The position numbers and the translations under genes are program-made. Positions 1 to 7,533 of a DNA stretch of 64,000 nucleotides are shown in pieces; positions within the stretch are counted from its first letter, which is position 1, and each line of letters opens with the position of its first letter. Location of the stretch: positions 248,001 through 312,000 of the forward strand of contig JAWLAB010000001.1 in the NCBI GenBank assembly GCA_041395665.1, written 5' to 3'. Below the pieces are notes generated by a model that searched no databases, had not been told where the DNA came from, and saw only the letters and a program-made list of their open reading frames with translations. The DNA is from Pseudomonadales bacterium. Lineage in GTDB: Bacteria > Pseudomonadota > Gammaproteobacteria > Pseudomonadales > UBA7239.

Positions 1-371
1 ACCCTGTTGGCGGCCCTGCTAATCAGCCCGACTACATCAATGGTGCAGCATGTTTACACACTACACTCTCCCCGCACTCTCTCTTAGATGCGCTGCAAGC
101 CATTGAGCAACAGCAACACCGTGTGCGTCACGAACGCTGGGGCGCACGCACGCTGGATTTAGATTTGCTGCTCTACGACCTGCATTGCGTAGATGATGAT
201 CGACTCACCGTGCCGCACCCTCGTATGCAAGAGCGTGCTTTTGTTTTAGCACCGCTGTTCGACATTGCGCCGCAGCTTGTGCTTCCCAACGGGTGCAGTG
301 TTGCGTCATTATTGTCGGCACTACCAAGTGAGGGGTTGTGGCGATTACCGCGCACCAACGCAGCAAGATGA
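1..371 (+). CDS. folK: FolK, 6-hydroxymethyl-7,8-dihydropterin pyrophosphokinase (5'-truncated)
   Basis: The reading frame is open from base 3 to the stop at 369-371, giving 122 residues of the C-terminal part; the start lies outside the window. FolK transfers pyrophosphate from ATP to hydroxymethyl-dihydropterin in cytoplasmic folate synthesis. The family signature is clear: GPANQPDYINGA near the left edge, then RHERWGARTLDLDLLLY, which carries the conserved W-G-x-R-T-x-D-x-D-(I/L) metal/ATP-binding motif, then a TVPHPRMQERAFVLAPL segment. The stop codon overlaps the next start as ATGA, so the downstream nucleoside kinase is probably translationally coupled. In pseudomonads folK likewise sits beside panB. 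Confidence 0.95.
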   Translation, partial: PVGGPANQPDYINGAACLHTTLSPHSLLDALQAIEQQQHRVRHERWGARTLDLDLLLYDLHCVDDDRLTVPHPRMQERAFVLAPLFDIAPQLVLPNGCSVASLLSALPSEGLWRLPRTNAAR

Positions 372-1081
372 CCAATATTTCCACACAATATAGCCCAATC
401 ACAGATGGCACCTTCGACAATCTGCATTTTGATTTTGAAGGTCGCACACTGCCGCGCTTTGTTGCTGTAGAAGGCAATATTGGTGTAGGCAAAACCACAT
501 TAGCCAAACGGTTAGCCAGCACCTTTAATTACAAAACTCTATTAGAGGCGGCTGAAGAAAATCCATTTCTTGAGCGCTTTTATCAAGATCGCAAACGCAA
601 TGCGTTACCCACACAACTGCATTTTCTTTTTCAACGCAGCCAGCAATTTAAAGAGCTGCGCCAAGACGATATGTTCTCTCCTCTGCGCGTTGCGGATTTT
701 CTTTTAAATAAAGATCCTTTGTTCGCACGCGTAACTCTAGACGATGACGAATTCAGCTTATACCGTAAAGTGTATGATCAATTGATCTGCGATGTACCTA
801 AACCCGATTTAGTGGTTTATCTACAAGCGCCGATTGAAGTGTTATTAAAGCGCGTACGCCAGCGCGGTATCGCCGCCGAGCAGCGCATCGATCAAGAATA
901 TTTACAGCAACTCAACGAAGCGTACACACAATTTTTTCACTACTACAACGATGCGCCATTATTGATTGTTAATGCGGCAGAGATTGATTTAGCTAACAAT
1001 GCACAACACTATCGCTCGCTTGTTGAATATATGTTGACGATTCGCAATGGTCGTCACTATTACAATCCATCGACGATTTAA
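368..1081 (+). CDS. Deoxynucleoside kinase family protein (dGK/dAK type)
   Basis: The 237-residue protein has a P-loop (EGNIGVGKTT) near its N-terminus, the EENPFLERFYQD segment typical of deoxynucleoside kinases, the QRSQQF helix, and an arginine-rich lid (LLKRVRQRG) after LQAP. The family phosphorylates deoxynucleosides using ATP in nucleotide salvage. The start at 368 is chosen because its ATG overlaps the folK stop (ATGA); an in-frame ATG at 338 lies inside folK and adds only ten poorly conserved residues. It sits between folK and panB, and homologues of this kinase are commonly found there in gammaproteobacteria. Substrate preference cannot be read from the sequence. Confidence 0.88.
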   Translation: MTNISTQYSPITDGTFDNLHFDFEGRTLPRFVAVEGNIGVGKTTLAKRLASTFNYKTLLEAAEENPFLERFYQDRKRNALPTQLHFLFQRSQQFKELRQDDMFSPLRVADFLLNKDPLFARVTLDDDEFSLYRKVYDQLICDVPKPDLVVYLQAPIEVLLKRVRQRGIAAEQRIDQEYLQQLNEAYTQFFHYYNDAPLLIVNAAEIDLANNAQHYRSLVEYMLTIRNGRHYYNPSTI

Positions 1082-1095
1082 TTAAGGCTGATTCG

Positions 1096-1887
1096 ATGCG
1101 CACGATTACTATCAACACACTGCAGGCTATGAAGCAGGAGAGCGAAAAATTTGCCGTTCTCGCCGCCTACGATGCCACTTTTGCGCATTTCATCAGCGAA
1201 GCGGAAGTAGAAGTTATTTTGGTCGGTGACTCTTTGGGCATGGTCATTCAAGGCCACGACACCACACTGCCAGTCACCGTTGAGCAAATTGCTTACCATA
1301 CTGCTGCGGTAAAACGCGGGGCAAAGCGCTCTTTCATCATGGCCGACATGCCATTCATGAGTTACAGCAATACCGACACCGCTTTAAACAATGCAACAAC
1401 CTTGATGCAAGCCGGTGCGCAAATGGTGAAATTGGAGGGTGGCGCATGGTTGGCGGATACGCTGTATCGTATGTCACAGCACGGCATACCGACTTGTGCA
1501 CATTTAGGTTTAACGCCGCAATCCGTGAATAAATTTGGCGGCTATCGCGTGCAAGGTCGCGGCGATGATGCGCAACAAATTTTGCAAGATGCGCAAACAC
1601 TGGAACAAGCCGGTGCAGATTTATTGGTGTTGGAATGTGTGCCCTCATCACTCGCAGCGGAAGTCTCGCGCACGCTGCACATTCCAGTGATTGGCATAGG
1701 CGCAGGCTCACACACCGATGCGCAAGTCTTAGTGCTGTATGACATGCTCGGCTTAACGCCCAGCCGCGCGCCGAAATTTACCAAAAACTTTTTACTCGAA
1801 AACGATGACATTCCTGCCGCATTGCGCGCTTATGTCGAAGAAGTCAAAAGTGGGGCTTTCCCCACTGATGAACACAGTTTTCGCTAA
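1096..1887 (+). CDS. panB: 3-methyl-2-oxobutanoate hydroxymethyltransferase PanB
   Basis: This 263-residue protein has the usual PanB length. It transfers a hydroxymethyl group from 5,10-methylene-THF to alpha-ketoisovalerate, the first step of pantothenate synthesis. Visible motifs include LAAYDATFA, the metal-binding VGDSLGMV(I)QGHDTTLPVT, MADMPFMSY, KLEGG, and AHLGLTPQSV; the C-terminus has PVIGIGAG and the QVLV-YDMLG segment. An AAGG lies about 10 bases before the ATG. PanB uses a folate donor, which is consistent with folK nearby. The usual partner panC does not follow; gmk takes its place. Confidence 0.96.
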   Translation: MRTITINTLQAMKQESEKFAVLAAYDATFAHFISEAEVEVILVGDSLGMVIQGHDTTLPVTVEQIAYHTAAVKRGAKRSFIMADMPFMSYSNTDTALNNATTLMQAGAQMVKLEGGAWLADTLYRMSQHGIPTCAHLGLTPQSVNKFGGYRVQGRGDDAQQILQDAQTLEQAGADLLVLECVPSSLAAEVSRTLHIPVIGIGAGSHTDAQVLVLYDMLGLTPSRAPKFTKNFLLENDDIPAALRAYVEEVKSGAFPTDEHSFR

Positions 1888-1911
1888 CAAATAAATATTG
1901 TGGGAAGCACC

Positions 1912-2529
1912 ATGCAACGACGCGGCATTTTGTACACCGTTTCCGCTCCTTCTGGCGCAGGCAAGACCAGCTTGGTCAAAGCCCTGCTGGAAAAAATTCC
2001 TGCACTCACCGTTTCCATTTCACACACCACCCGCGCACAACGCTCCGGCGAAACCAATGGCGTGAACTACCACTTCATCAATCGCGATCGTTTCACCGCC
2101 ATGATTGACCGCGGCGAGTTCCTTGAGCACGCCGAAGTCTTCGGCAATCTTTACGGCACTTCACAGCACTGGGTAGAGCAAACACTGACTGAAGGGCGCG
2201 ATGTTATTTTGGAAATTGATTGGCAAGGCGCACAGCAAGTACACCGTTTGATGCCCAACAGTATCGGTATTTTTATTTTGCCACCCTCGCTGGATGCGCT
2301 ACAGCAGCGCCTCAATGCACGCGGGCAAGACGATAACATCACCATTCAAAAGCGTATGGCGCAAGCGCGCGACGAGATCACACATTACTCTTCTGCGGAT
2401 TACTTGATCGTAAACGACAGCTTTGAGAAAGCGCTCTCTGAACTCGCCGCCATCATGCAAGCACAGCCTTTGCGTCAAGAACACCAGCTCGACACGCTAG
2501 ACAGTTTGCTCACCTCGCTGTTGAACTGA
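1912..2529 (+). CDS. gmk: Guanylate kinase
   Basis: The 205-residue enzyme phosphorylates GMP to GDP. It carries the P-loop SAPSGAGKTSL at residues ~10-20, SISHTTRAQRSGE (GMP-binding), YHFINRDRF, FLEHAEVFGNLYGT and EIDWQGAQQV, all standard for Gmk. The ATG at 1912 is preferred over an in-frame GTG at 1900 because it gives the canonical N-terminus and follows a GGGAAG ribosome site. In Escherichia coli gmk heads the gmk-rpoZ-spoT block; here rpoZ-spoT lies about 19 kb away, so the block has been split. Confidence 0.96.
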   Translation: MQRRGILYTVSAPSGAGKTSLVKALLEKIPALTVSISHTTRAQRSGETNGVNYHFINRDRFTAMIDRGEFLEHAEVFGNLYGTSQHWVEQTLTEGRDVILEIDWQGAQQVHRLMPNSIGIFILPPSLDALQQRLNARGQDDNITIQKRMAQARDEITHYSSADYLIVNDSFEKALSELAAIMQAQPLRQEHQLDTLDSLLTSLLN

Positions 2530-2574
2530 TCGCCCTCTCGAAAATCCCTCCACCCGCTACCGCTTGCAAGAAAA

Positions 2575-2590
2575 CTTACTCATGAGTAAG
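2575..2590. promoter_or_regulatory. Perfect 16-bp palindrome, probable TetR operator (site 1)
   Basis: CTTACTCATGAGTAAG is its own exact reverse complement and ends eight bases before the start codon of the TetR-family gene. Perfect palindromes of this size next to tetR-type genes are commonly the autoregulatory operator. Binding here would block the ribosome/promoter region of the whole corrinoid operon. The assignment is inference from position and symmetry. Confidence 0.65.
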
Positions 2591-2593
2591 CTA

Positions 2594-2609
2594 CTTGCAT
2601 GTCAGTAAG
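2594..2609. promoter_or_regulatory. Degenerate second copy of the operator (site 2), over the start codon
   Basis: CTTGCATGTCAGTAAG matches site 1 at 11 of 16 positions, keeping the outer arms (CTT-C ... AGTAAG). Its offset of 19 bases is close to two helical turns, the spacing expected for cooperative binding of two TetR dimers. It includes the ATG of the regulator gene. An 8-bp palindrome CTTGCAAG also lies just upstream at 2563-2570. Confidence 0.4.
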
Positions 2610-3237
2610 TTCCGTAGCCTCAGCCCCCCGCCGCACCACCCTCAAAGCGGACGAAACACGCGAGTTGATACTCAGCGCGGCAGAGTTGCGCTTTGCCGCC
2701 ACAGGCTTTTATCCCACGCGTTTAGAAGACATCGCCGAAGATGTCGGCATCACACGCACAGCGGTGATCTACCACTTCCAGGATAAGGAAACGCTGTACA
2801 ACGCCGTGCTGGAGCGCTTGTTTACACAGCTGAACGACCACATCCACGCCGCGCTGACCTCCACCGCCGACCTACCAGAGCGCATCGAAGCCGCCGTTGA
2901 GGCCTGGCTGGATTTTGCCGGTGAACGCCCCACGCTGATGCGCCTATTTATGCGCGAAGTCGCTGGCTCCGAGGGCGGCTTGCGCCCTGAAGTACAACGC
3001 TTTGTCGACCCCATGTTTGCCCGTTTGATTGGCACGCTGGAGGAAGGTCGCAGCAATAAAACTTTCCGCGACATTGACCCTGTGCAGTTTTGGTCGATTC
3101 TCGCTGGCGCGTCGATGTTCTTCATCATGGACGCGCCGCTGCTGGCCAATGCCCAAACGGTTGCACGGCTGGATACCTATAAACAGGAGTTGAAGCGCGT
3201 GGCTCGCCATATGCTCAGTACAGGAGATGCCGCATGA
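2599..3237 (+). CDS. TetR/AcrR-family transcriptional regulator of the corrinoid operon
   Basis: This 212-residue protein has an N-terminal TetR helix-turn-helix at about residues 20-65, with the diagnostic TRLEDIAEDVGITRTAVIYH and the HFQDKETLYNAVL continuation. The C-terminal two-thirds is a helical ligand/dimerisation domain without recognisable specificity. It is the first gene of a five-gene operon and its stop overlaps the activase start (ATGA), so it is co-transcribed with the genes it most likely controls. Palindromes immediately upstream suggest autorepression. The inducer is unknown; a methylated substrate of the system or its CoA or amine derivative is a reasonable guess. Confidence 0.9.
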   Translation: MSVSSVASAPRRTTLKADETRELILSAAELRFAATGFYPTRLEDIAEDVGITRTAVIYHFQDKETLYNAVLERLFTQLNDHIHAALTSTADLPERIEAAVEAWLDFAGERPTLMRLFMREVAGSEGGLRPEVQRFVDPMFARLIGTLEEGRSNKTFRDIDPVQFWSILAGASMFFIMDAPLLANAQTVARLDTYKQELKRVARHMLSTGDAA

Positions 3238-5312
3238 GCGCCGTTGAGAAATTTGATGTCCTGTTCCTGCCCTCTGGTCAAAAAGGGCAGTTCGCGGCAG
3301 GCACGCCGCTCTTAACCGCCGCGCGCGAGCTCGGCGTAGGCATCGAATCGATTTGTGGCGGCACCGGCGCTTGCGCCAAATGTAAATGCCAGGTGTTAGA
3401 CGGCACTTTCGATGACGAAGGCCACGAGTTGTCGATGGGACACATGGTGACGGCTGCGACGCGTCACGGTTTGCGCTCGCGTGAATCGCATGTCACGCCC
3501 GCCAGCAGCCACGAAGAAAAGCTCGCTAAAAAACATAGTTACAAAAATGGCGAACGCTTGAGTTGCCAAACACGCGTCCTCGGCGATGCGGTAGTTTTTA
3601 TTCCAGAAGAAGCACGCGTGCGCGAAGCGATTGTGCGCAAAGCAGCTGGCAAACCGATTGCTGTGCGCGACCCTGTGACGCGCAAATATTTCGTCACCGT
3701 GCCTGCGCCAACCTTAGAAGATCATCGCGGTGATTTTGAACGCCTGCGCGATGCACTGAAAGCAGAACACAATATTGAAGTACGCATCGACTTCACGGCC
3801 TTGAAACAATTGAGCGATATCGCCAAACCACAGCGCGCAAAAGTGATGCACCTCACCGCCACCGTGTGGACAGCCGACATCCATCAATCCGGCGAAATTA
3901 TTCGCATTGAAAATGGTGACACCACGCAACAGTGGTTGGGCTTGGCGGTTGATCTCGGCACCACGACGATGGCTTCGTATTTGTGCGATATGCACACGGG
4001 CGAAACGCTGGCGACCGAATCAGTGATGAACCCACAAATTCGTATCGGCGGCGATGATGTGATGAATCGCATCGCCTCCAGTGACAATCCAGAAAAACTG
4101 GATCGTATGCAAAAAGCAGTAACGGGTGCGTTGAGCGAATTATCCAGTCGCGTCACGCAAGCGGCAGGTTTTACGGCAGAAGATATCAGTGAGATCGTGT
4201 TGGTTGCCAACACTTGTATGCACCATATTTTTCTCGGCTTAGATCCAGATTCTCTCGGCAAATCACCGTTTAATCCGCGCATCGCACATTCGGTGAATGT
4301 GAGAGCACGCGATTTACATTTAGAACATGTATTGCCTTCTATTAATGTGCATTTGCTTGCTAACCAAGCAGGGTTTGTCGGTGGCGATAACACGGCCGTT
4401 GCCATCGCTTTGGAGCCTTACAATTCCGACGAGTTGATGGCAATTGTCGACATCGGCACCAATGGCGAGATTTTGGTGGGTAATCGCGAAAAAATTTATT
4501 CCACTTCTTGCCCAACTGGCCCTGCGCTGGAAGGTGCGAATATTAAATACGGCGTACGCGCGGCACGCGGCGCGATTGAAAAAGTGCGCATCGAAAAAAA
4601 TTACGATGTGCGCTTCAAAGTGATCGGCAAAGAAGCGTGGAATACTCGTTTAGAAGCGAGCGATATCGGCGCGATTGGTTTGTGCGGCTCCGGCATCATC
4701 GATGCAGTAGGTGAGTTGTACAAAGTGGGCGTACTCGCCACCAACGGCAAATTCAACATGGAAATTGACACACCGCGTTTGCGTCGCGGCGAAGACGGCG
4801 ATCCAGAATTTGTTATCGCTTGGGCAAATGAAACCGCACTCGGTCGCGACATCACTATGACCATCGACGATGTGCGCAATGTGCAGTTAGCAAAAGCGGC
4901 TGTGTATTCCGGTATCCAAGTGTTGCTCGACAAACTCGGCCGCGACAAACCAGAAAAAGTGATACTCGCGGGCGCTTTCGGTTCGCATCTCGATTTGCGC
5001 CGCTCGTTGATGATCGGGCTGTTCCAAGATGTCGGCTTTGAAAATATGCACTCGGTAGGCAATGCCGCCGGTGATGGCGCGCGCATGGCCTTGATGAATC
5101 GCGCCAAACGCGAAGAAGCCGAACACATTGCGCGCCGCATTCATTATGTCGAACTCACCAACGAATCCAGCTTTGTGCCGCACTTCGTGGACTCCACGCT
5201 ATTGCCGCACAAAAAACATGCATTTCCATCACTGGCACGCTATGGTATCCAGCCTGCTCCGCCAGCCACGGAAACCCGTCGTCGCCGTCGCGAACGCGCC
5301 GTTGCCGAATAA
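3234..5312 (+). CDS. Corrinoid-protein reductive activase (RACo/RamA-like, DUF4445/ASKHA), N-terminal 2Fe-2S ferredoxin domain
   Basis: The 692-residue protein has the layout of ATP-dependent activators that reduce inactive Co(II) corrinoid to Co(I). Residues ~5-120 form a plant-type 2Fe-2S domain with Cys41, Cys47, Cys50 (SICGGTGACAKCKC) and Cys111 (RLSCQTRV). The last spacing is about 60 residues, roughly twice the usual ferredoxin spacing, so a loop is inserted. A linker follows, then the actin-like ASKHA domain starting at LAVDLGTTTMASYL with the later DIGTNGEI, GLCGSGIIDAV and LAGAFGSHL nucleotide-binding segments. The start overlaps the TetR stop (ATGA). Its partner corrinoid protein is the next gene. 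The 2Fe-2S cofactor resembles bacterial RACo rather than archaeal RamA, which uses 4Fe-4S clusters. Confidence 0.92.
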   Translation: MSAVEKFDVLFLPSGQKGQFAAGTPLLTAARELGVGIESICGGTGACAKCKCQVLDGTFDDEGHELSMGHMVTAATRHGLRSRESHVTPASSHEEKLAKKHSYKNGERLSCQTRVLGDAVVFIPEEARVREAIVRKAAGKPIAVRDPVTRKYFVTVPAPTLEDHRGDFERLRDALKAEHNIEVRIDFTALKQLSDIAKPQRAKVMHLTATVWTADIHQSGEIIRIENGDTTQQWLGLAVDLGTTTMASYLCDMHTGETLATESVMNPQIRIGGDDVMNRIASSDNPEKLDRMQKAVTGALSELSSRVTQAAGFTAEDISEIVLVANTCMHHIFLGLDPDSLGKSPFNPRIAHSVNVRARDLHLEHVLPSINVHLLANQAGFVGGDNTAVAIALEPYNSDELMAIVDIGTNGEILVGNREKIYSTSCPTGPALEGANIKYGVRAARGAIEKVRIEKNYDVRFKVIGKEAWNTRLEASDIGAIGLCGSGIIDAVGELYKVGVLATNGKFNMEIDTPRLRRGEDGDPEFVIAWANETALGRDITMTIDDVRNVQLAKAAVYSGIQVLLDKLGRDKPEKVILAGAFGSHLDLRRSLMIGLFQDVGFENMHSVGNAAGDGARMALMNRAKREEAEHIARRIHYVELTNESSFVPHFVDSTLLPHKKHAFPSLARYGIQPAPPATETRRRRRERAVAE

Positions 5313-5348
5313 TAAAACTATCTCCAATTAACAATCGAGGAAACCACC

Positions 5349-6008
5349 ATGGATCAAAACGATATTGCAGAAATTGCCGAACTGATTGCCGATCTTGATG
5401 ACGAAGCAACCGAGCTGGTGCAAGAATGTTTAGACGCAGGTTTAGATCCTGTTTCTGTATTGAAAGACGGTGTCGTTAAAGGTTTGGAAAAAATTGGTCA
5501 ATTGTTTGAAGCCAAAGAATATTTTTTGGCGGAATTGATGGTCGGTGGCGAGTTGGCAGAAAACTGCATCAAAATCATCAACCCGCATTTGCCTAAATCA
5601 TCGGATGGCGAACGCCAAGGCACAGTCGTTATCGGTGCAGTTTCCGGCGACTTGCACGATATTGGTTACGGCTTGGTGGCAAAACAATTAGAACTCGCAG
5701 GTTTTGAAGTGCATCAACTCGGTGTGAATGTCGATTCGATGGCATTCATCAACGCAGCAAAAGAAAAGAAAGCCAACATCATCGGCTTGTCTGCTTTCTT
5801 GGTAACCACCATTCCTAACTGCCGCGATGTGGTGAACTATGTGCGCGACATGGGCTTACAAGATCAATTTAAAATTGTGATGGGCGGCGCGGAAACCAAT
5901 CAAGAAAAATCCAACATGATGGGTGCAGACGGTTGGGCGCCTAACGCGATGGAAGCAGTAACACTCTGCAAGAATATTATGGCAGCACATTTTGGGAGAG
6001 CAGCATAA
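5349..6008 (+). CDS. Methyltransferase cognate corrinoid protein (MtbC/MtmC type)
   Basis: The 219-residue protein has an N-terminal helical cap (about residues 1-90) and a B12-binding Rossmann domain. The cobalt-ligand motif is present as GDLHDIGYGLV (D-x-H-x-x-G, His = lower axial ligand), followed by GVN and the later GLSAFLVTTIP and VMGGAETNQ segments that bracket the cofactor tail. It shuttles methyl groups on its cobamide between the substrate methyltransferase and the folate methyltransferase. A good ribosome site (GAGGAAACCACC) precedes the ATG. Its TAA overlaps the start of the next gene by one base (TAATG). Confidence 0.95.
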   Translation: MDQNDIAEIAELIADLDDEATELVQECLDAGLDPVSVLKDGVVKGLEKIGQLFEAKEYFLAELMVGGELAENCIKIINPHLPKSSDGERQGTVVIGAVSGDLHDIGYGLVAKQLELAGFEVHQLGVNVDSMAFINAAKEKKANIIGLSAFLVTTIPNCRDVVNYVRDMGLQDQFKIVMGGAETNQEKSNMMGADGWAPNAMEAVTLCKNIMAAHFGRAA

Positions 6009-7396
6009 TGGCCGGTAAATTATTGGATATTATGGAGTTTCAAAGCCGCGCAGAAACTGGCGAGGTTTTAGAAAAATCCAGCAAGTTTGACATTAAATGG
6101 TCTCGTACGCTGCGTAAAGCAGCAGAAGAGTTTGGCGTAGTCTACACACCAGACAGCACGGTTATTTCTGATGAAATTGCTGACGGCGTTTTTAACGCGG
6201 CGGTGAAATTGTTAGCGGAGTGCGGCATTTATCACAACAACACTTTCCGTGTGATTGCGTTGACTGAACAAGAAATTCGCGACACAGCAGAGTTCTACAA
6301 CTCTAATCCACGCGTTTCAAAATTCGGCCAAGGCGACGATCGTATTGAATACACCTACCGCAAAGCGTTTGAGAAAAAATTACCAATTCTTGCCGGCGGC
6401 CCTTGCGGTGTTATCGGTGAAGACTGGCACGACCCGTACATCCGTTCTTTCGTGAAAGAAAAAACGAACAAGGCGATGGGTATCACTGGCGGCATCGAAG
6501 TGATTCACGGCCACTCAGCAAAAGCGGGCACGCTGTCTGAAATGTATGCTGCCCAGTGGGAGTGTGCAGAAATCCAACGCATCTGCCGCGAAGAAGGTCG
6601 TCCTGGCATGCACCAAGGTTTGTTGTGCACGGCTTCTTCTGCCGCTGCATCGTTTGCCTGTATCGACGATCACAATCCTGATCGCCGCAAAACATGGAAC
6701 ACACAAATTGGTATCCACATCATTCCAGAAATGAAAATCGACTGGAACGCTTTCATGATGGCGAAATACTGCCAAGATCGCGGCATTGAGCCGTGGACTT
6801 CGTGCGTATCACTCACAGGCGCCATCTGTCGCGACGGCGCAGAAACTGCAATCGGTATCGTGTGTAACGCCCTCGGCCAGTTGTCTTACGGCCACGGCGG
6901 CATGACACAGATGTTTGCCAACCACCTCAATGGCACTTGGTCTGACCAAGAGACTCAGTGGGCGGTCGCCGCTGCGACGCGCGCGTTTGAGCGCCATGTC
7001 AAAGTGCCTATCGCTTCTGTGTGCGCAGGCATGGAGCCGTACTGGCGTACCTACGCCGGTATCTGGCAGGCGCAGGCGATGACGGTATCCAACACCATCA
7101 ATGGCATGGGCTATGTGTGGATCGGCGGCCACTCCGGTTTAGAAACGCGCTTGGTCGGCGAAGTCATGCAAGCAACTTTGGAAGTACAAGACCCGAAAGA
7201 AGCGGATATTTTGATGAACAAAATCTTCGCCAAACGCAATGAAGAAACCGAGAAGCACAAAGCGAGTGGCGCCGGCCCTCGTCACTTCACCGACGCTTAC
7301 GATTGCGAAAAATGCGAACCGAAAGCTGGTCTGCTGGAAGACTACAACCGTGTCAAACAAGAACTGTATGACATGGGTTTGAAAGCGCTGAAATAA
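6008..7396 (+). CDS. MtmB-family methylamine:corrinoid methyltransferase homologue lacking pyrrolysine
   Basis: The 462-residue protein aligns by eye along its whole length with archaeal monomethylamine methyltransferase MtmB (458 residues). Shared segments are LLAECGIY, EEGRPGM, EMKIDWNAF, the GG-TQMFANH-NGTWS region, PIASVCAGMEP, GLETRLVGEVMQAT and a Cys-containing C-terminal YDCEKCEPK. In MtmB the essential pyrrolysine (amber codon, residue 202) follows GRPGM; here that place holds His202-Gln203 (codons CAC CAA) and the frame has no internal amber codon. MtmB moves a methyl group from monomethylamine to Co(I) corrinoid; without pyrrolysine the substrate is probably different. It is translationally coupled to its corrinoid protein. 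The family call is firm; the substrate is unknown. Confidence 0.88.
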   Translation: MAGKLLDIMEFQSRAETGEVLEKSSKFDIKWSRTLRKAAEEFGVVYTPDSTVISDEIADGVFNAAVKLLAECGIYHNNTFRVIALTEQEIRDTAEFYNSNPRVSKFGQGDDRIEYTYRKAFEKKLPILAGGPCGVIGEDWHDPYIRSFVKEKTNKAMGITGGIEVIHGHSAKAGTLSEMYAAQWECAEIQRICREEGRPGMHQGLLCTASSAAASFACIDDHNPDRRKTWNTQIGIHIIPEMKIDWNAFMMAKYCQDRGIEPWTSCVSLTGAICRDGAETAIGIVCNALGQLSYGHGGMTQMFANHLNGTWSDQETQWAVAAATRAFERHVKVPIASVCAGMEPYWRTYAGIWQAQAMTVSNTINGMGYVWIGGHSGLETRLVGEVMQATLEVQDPKEADILMNKIFAKRNEETEKHKASGAGPRHFTDAYDCEKCEPKAGLLEDYNRVKQELYDMGLKALK

Positions 7397-7402
7397 AAAC
7401 CG

Positions 7403-7497
7403 ACCCCCTCGGCTCTGCGAGCCACTCCCCCTACTTTGCAGGGGGAGCAAATCCTCCCCTGTGCAATAGGGGAGGTGTCGCGTAACGACGGAGGGGT
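7403..7497. repeat. Multi-hairpin intergenic repeat-like element inside the operon
   Basis: About 95 bases fold into four consecutive hairpins within near-complementary outer arms. Outer arms are ACCCCCTC (7403-7410) and GAGGGGT (7491-7497). Inside are GGCTC/GAGCC (7411-7423), CTCCCCCT/AGGGGGAG (7425-7447), CCTCCCCT/AGGGGAGG (7453-7475) and GTCG/CGAC (7477-7489). A T-run follows at 7502-7508. The cloverleaf design resembles non-coding dispersed repeats of bacteria. It could act as an attenuator, an mRNA stabiliser or processing site, or a miniature mobile repeat. No second copy was seen in this window. Confidence 0.6.
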
Positions 7498-7533
7498 ACT
7501 CTTTTTTTGATTGAATTAAATACGGAGAAAATT

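Noticed and set aside
3884..4405. 173-codon minus-strand frame inside the activase gene
   Set aside because: Serine/proline-rich composition typical of antisense frames and no start signal.
4601..5140. Long minus-strand frame opposite the activase gene
   Set aside because: It lies wholly opposite a strongly conserved gene, has no ribosome site or recognisable motif, and is a coding shadow.
6008..7396. Search for an in-frame amber (pyrrolysine) codon or pyl genes
   Set aside because: The frame runs uninterrupted to TAA and no pylS, pylB, pylC, pylD or pylT-like sequence was recognised, so read-through is not needed.
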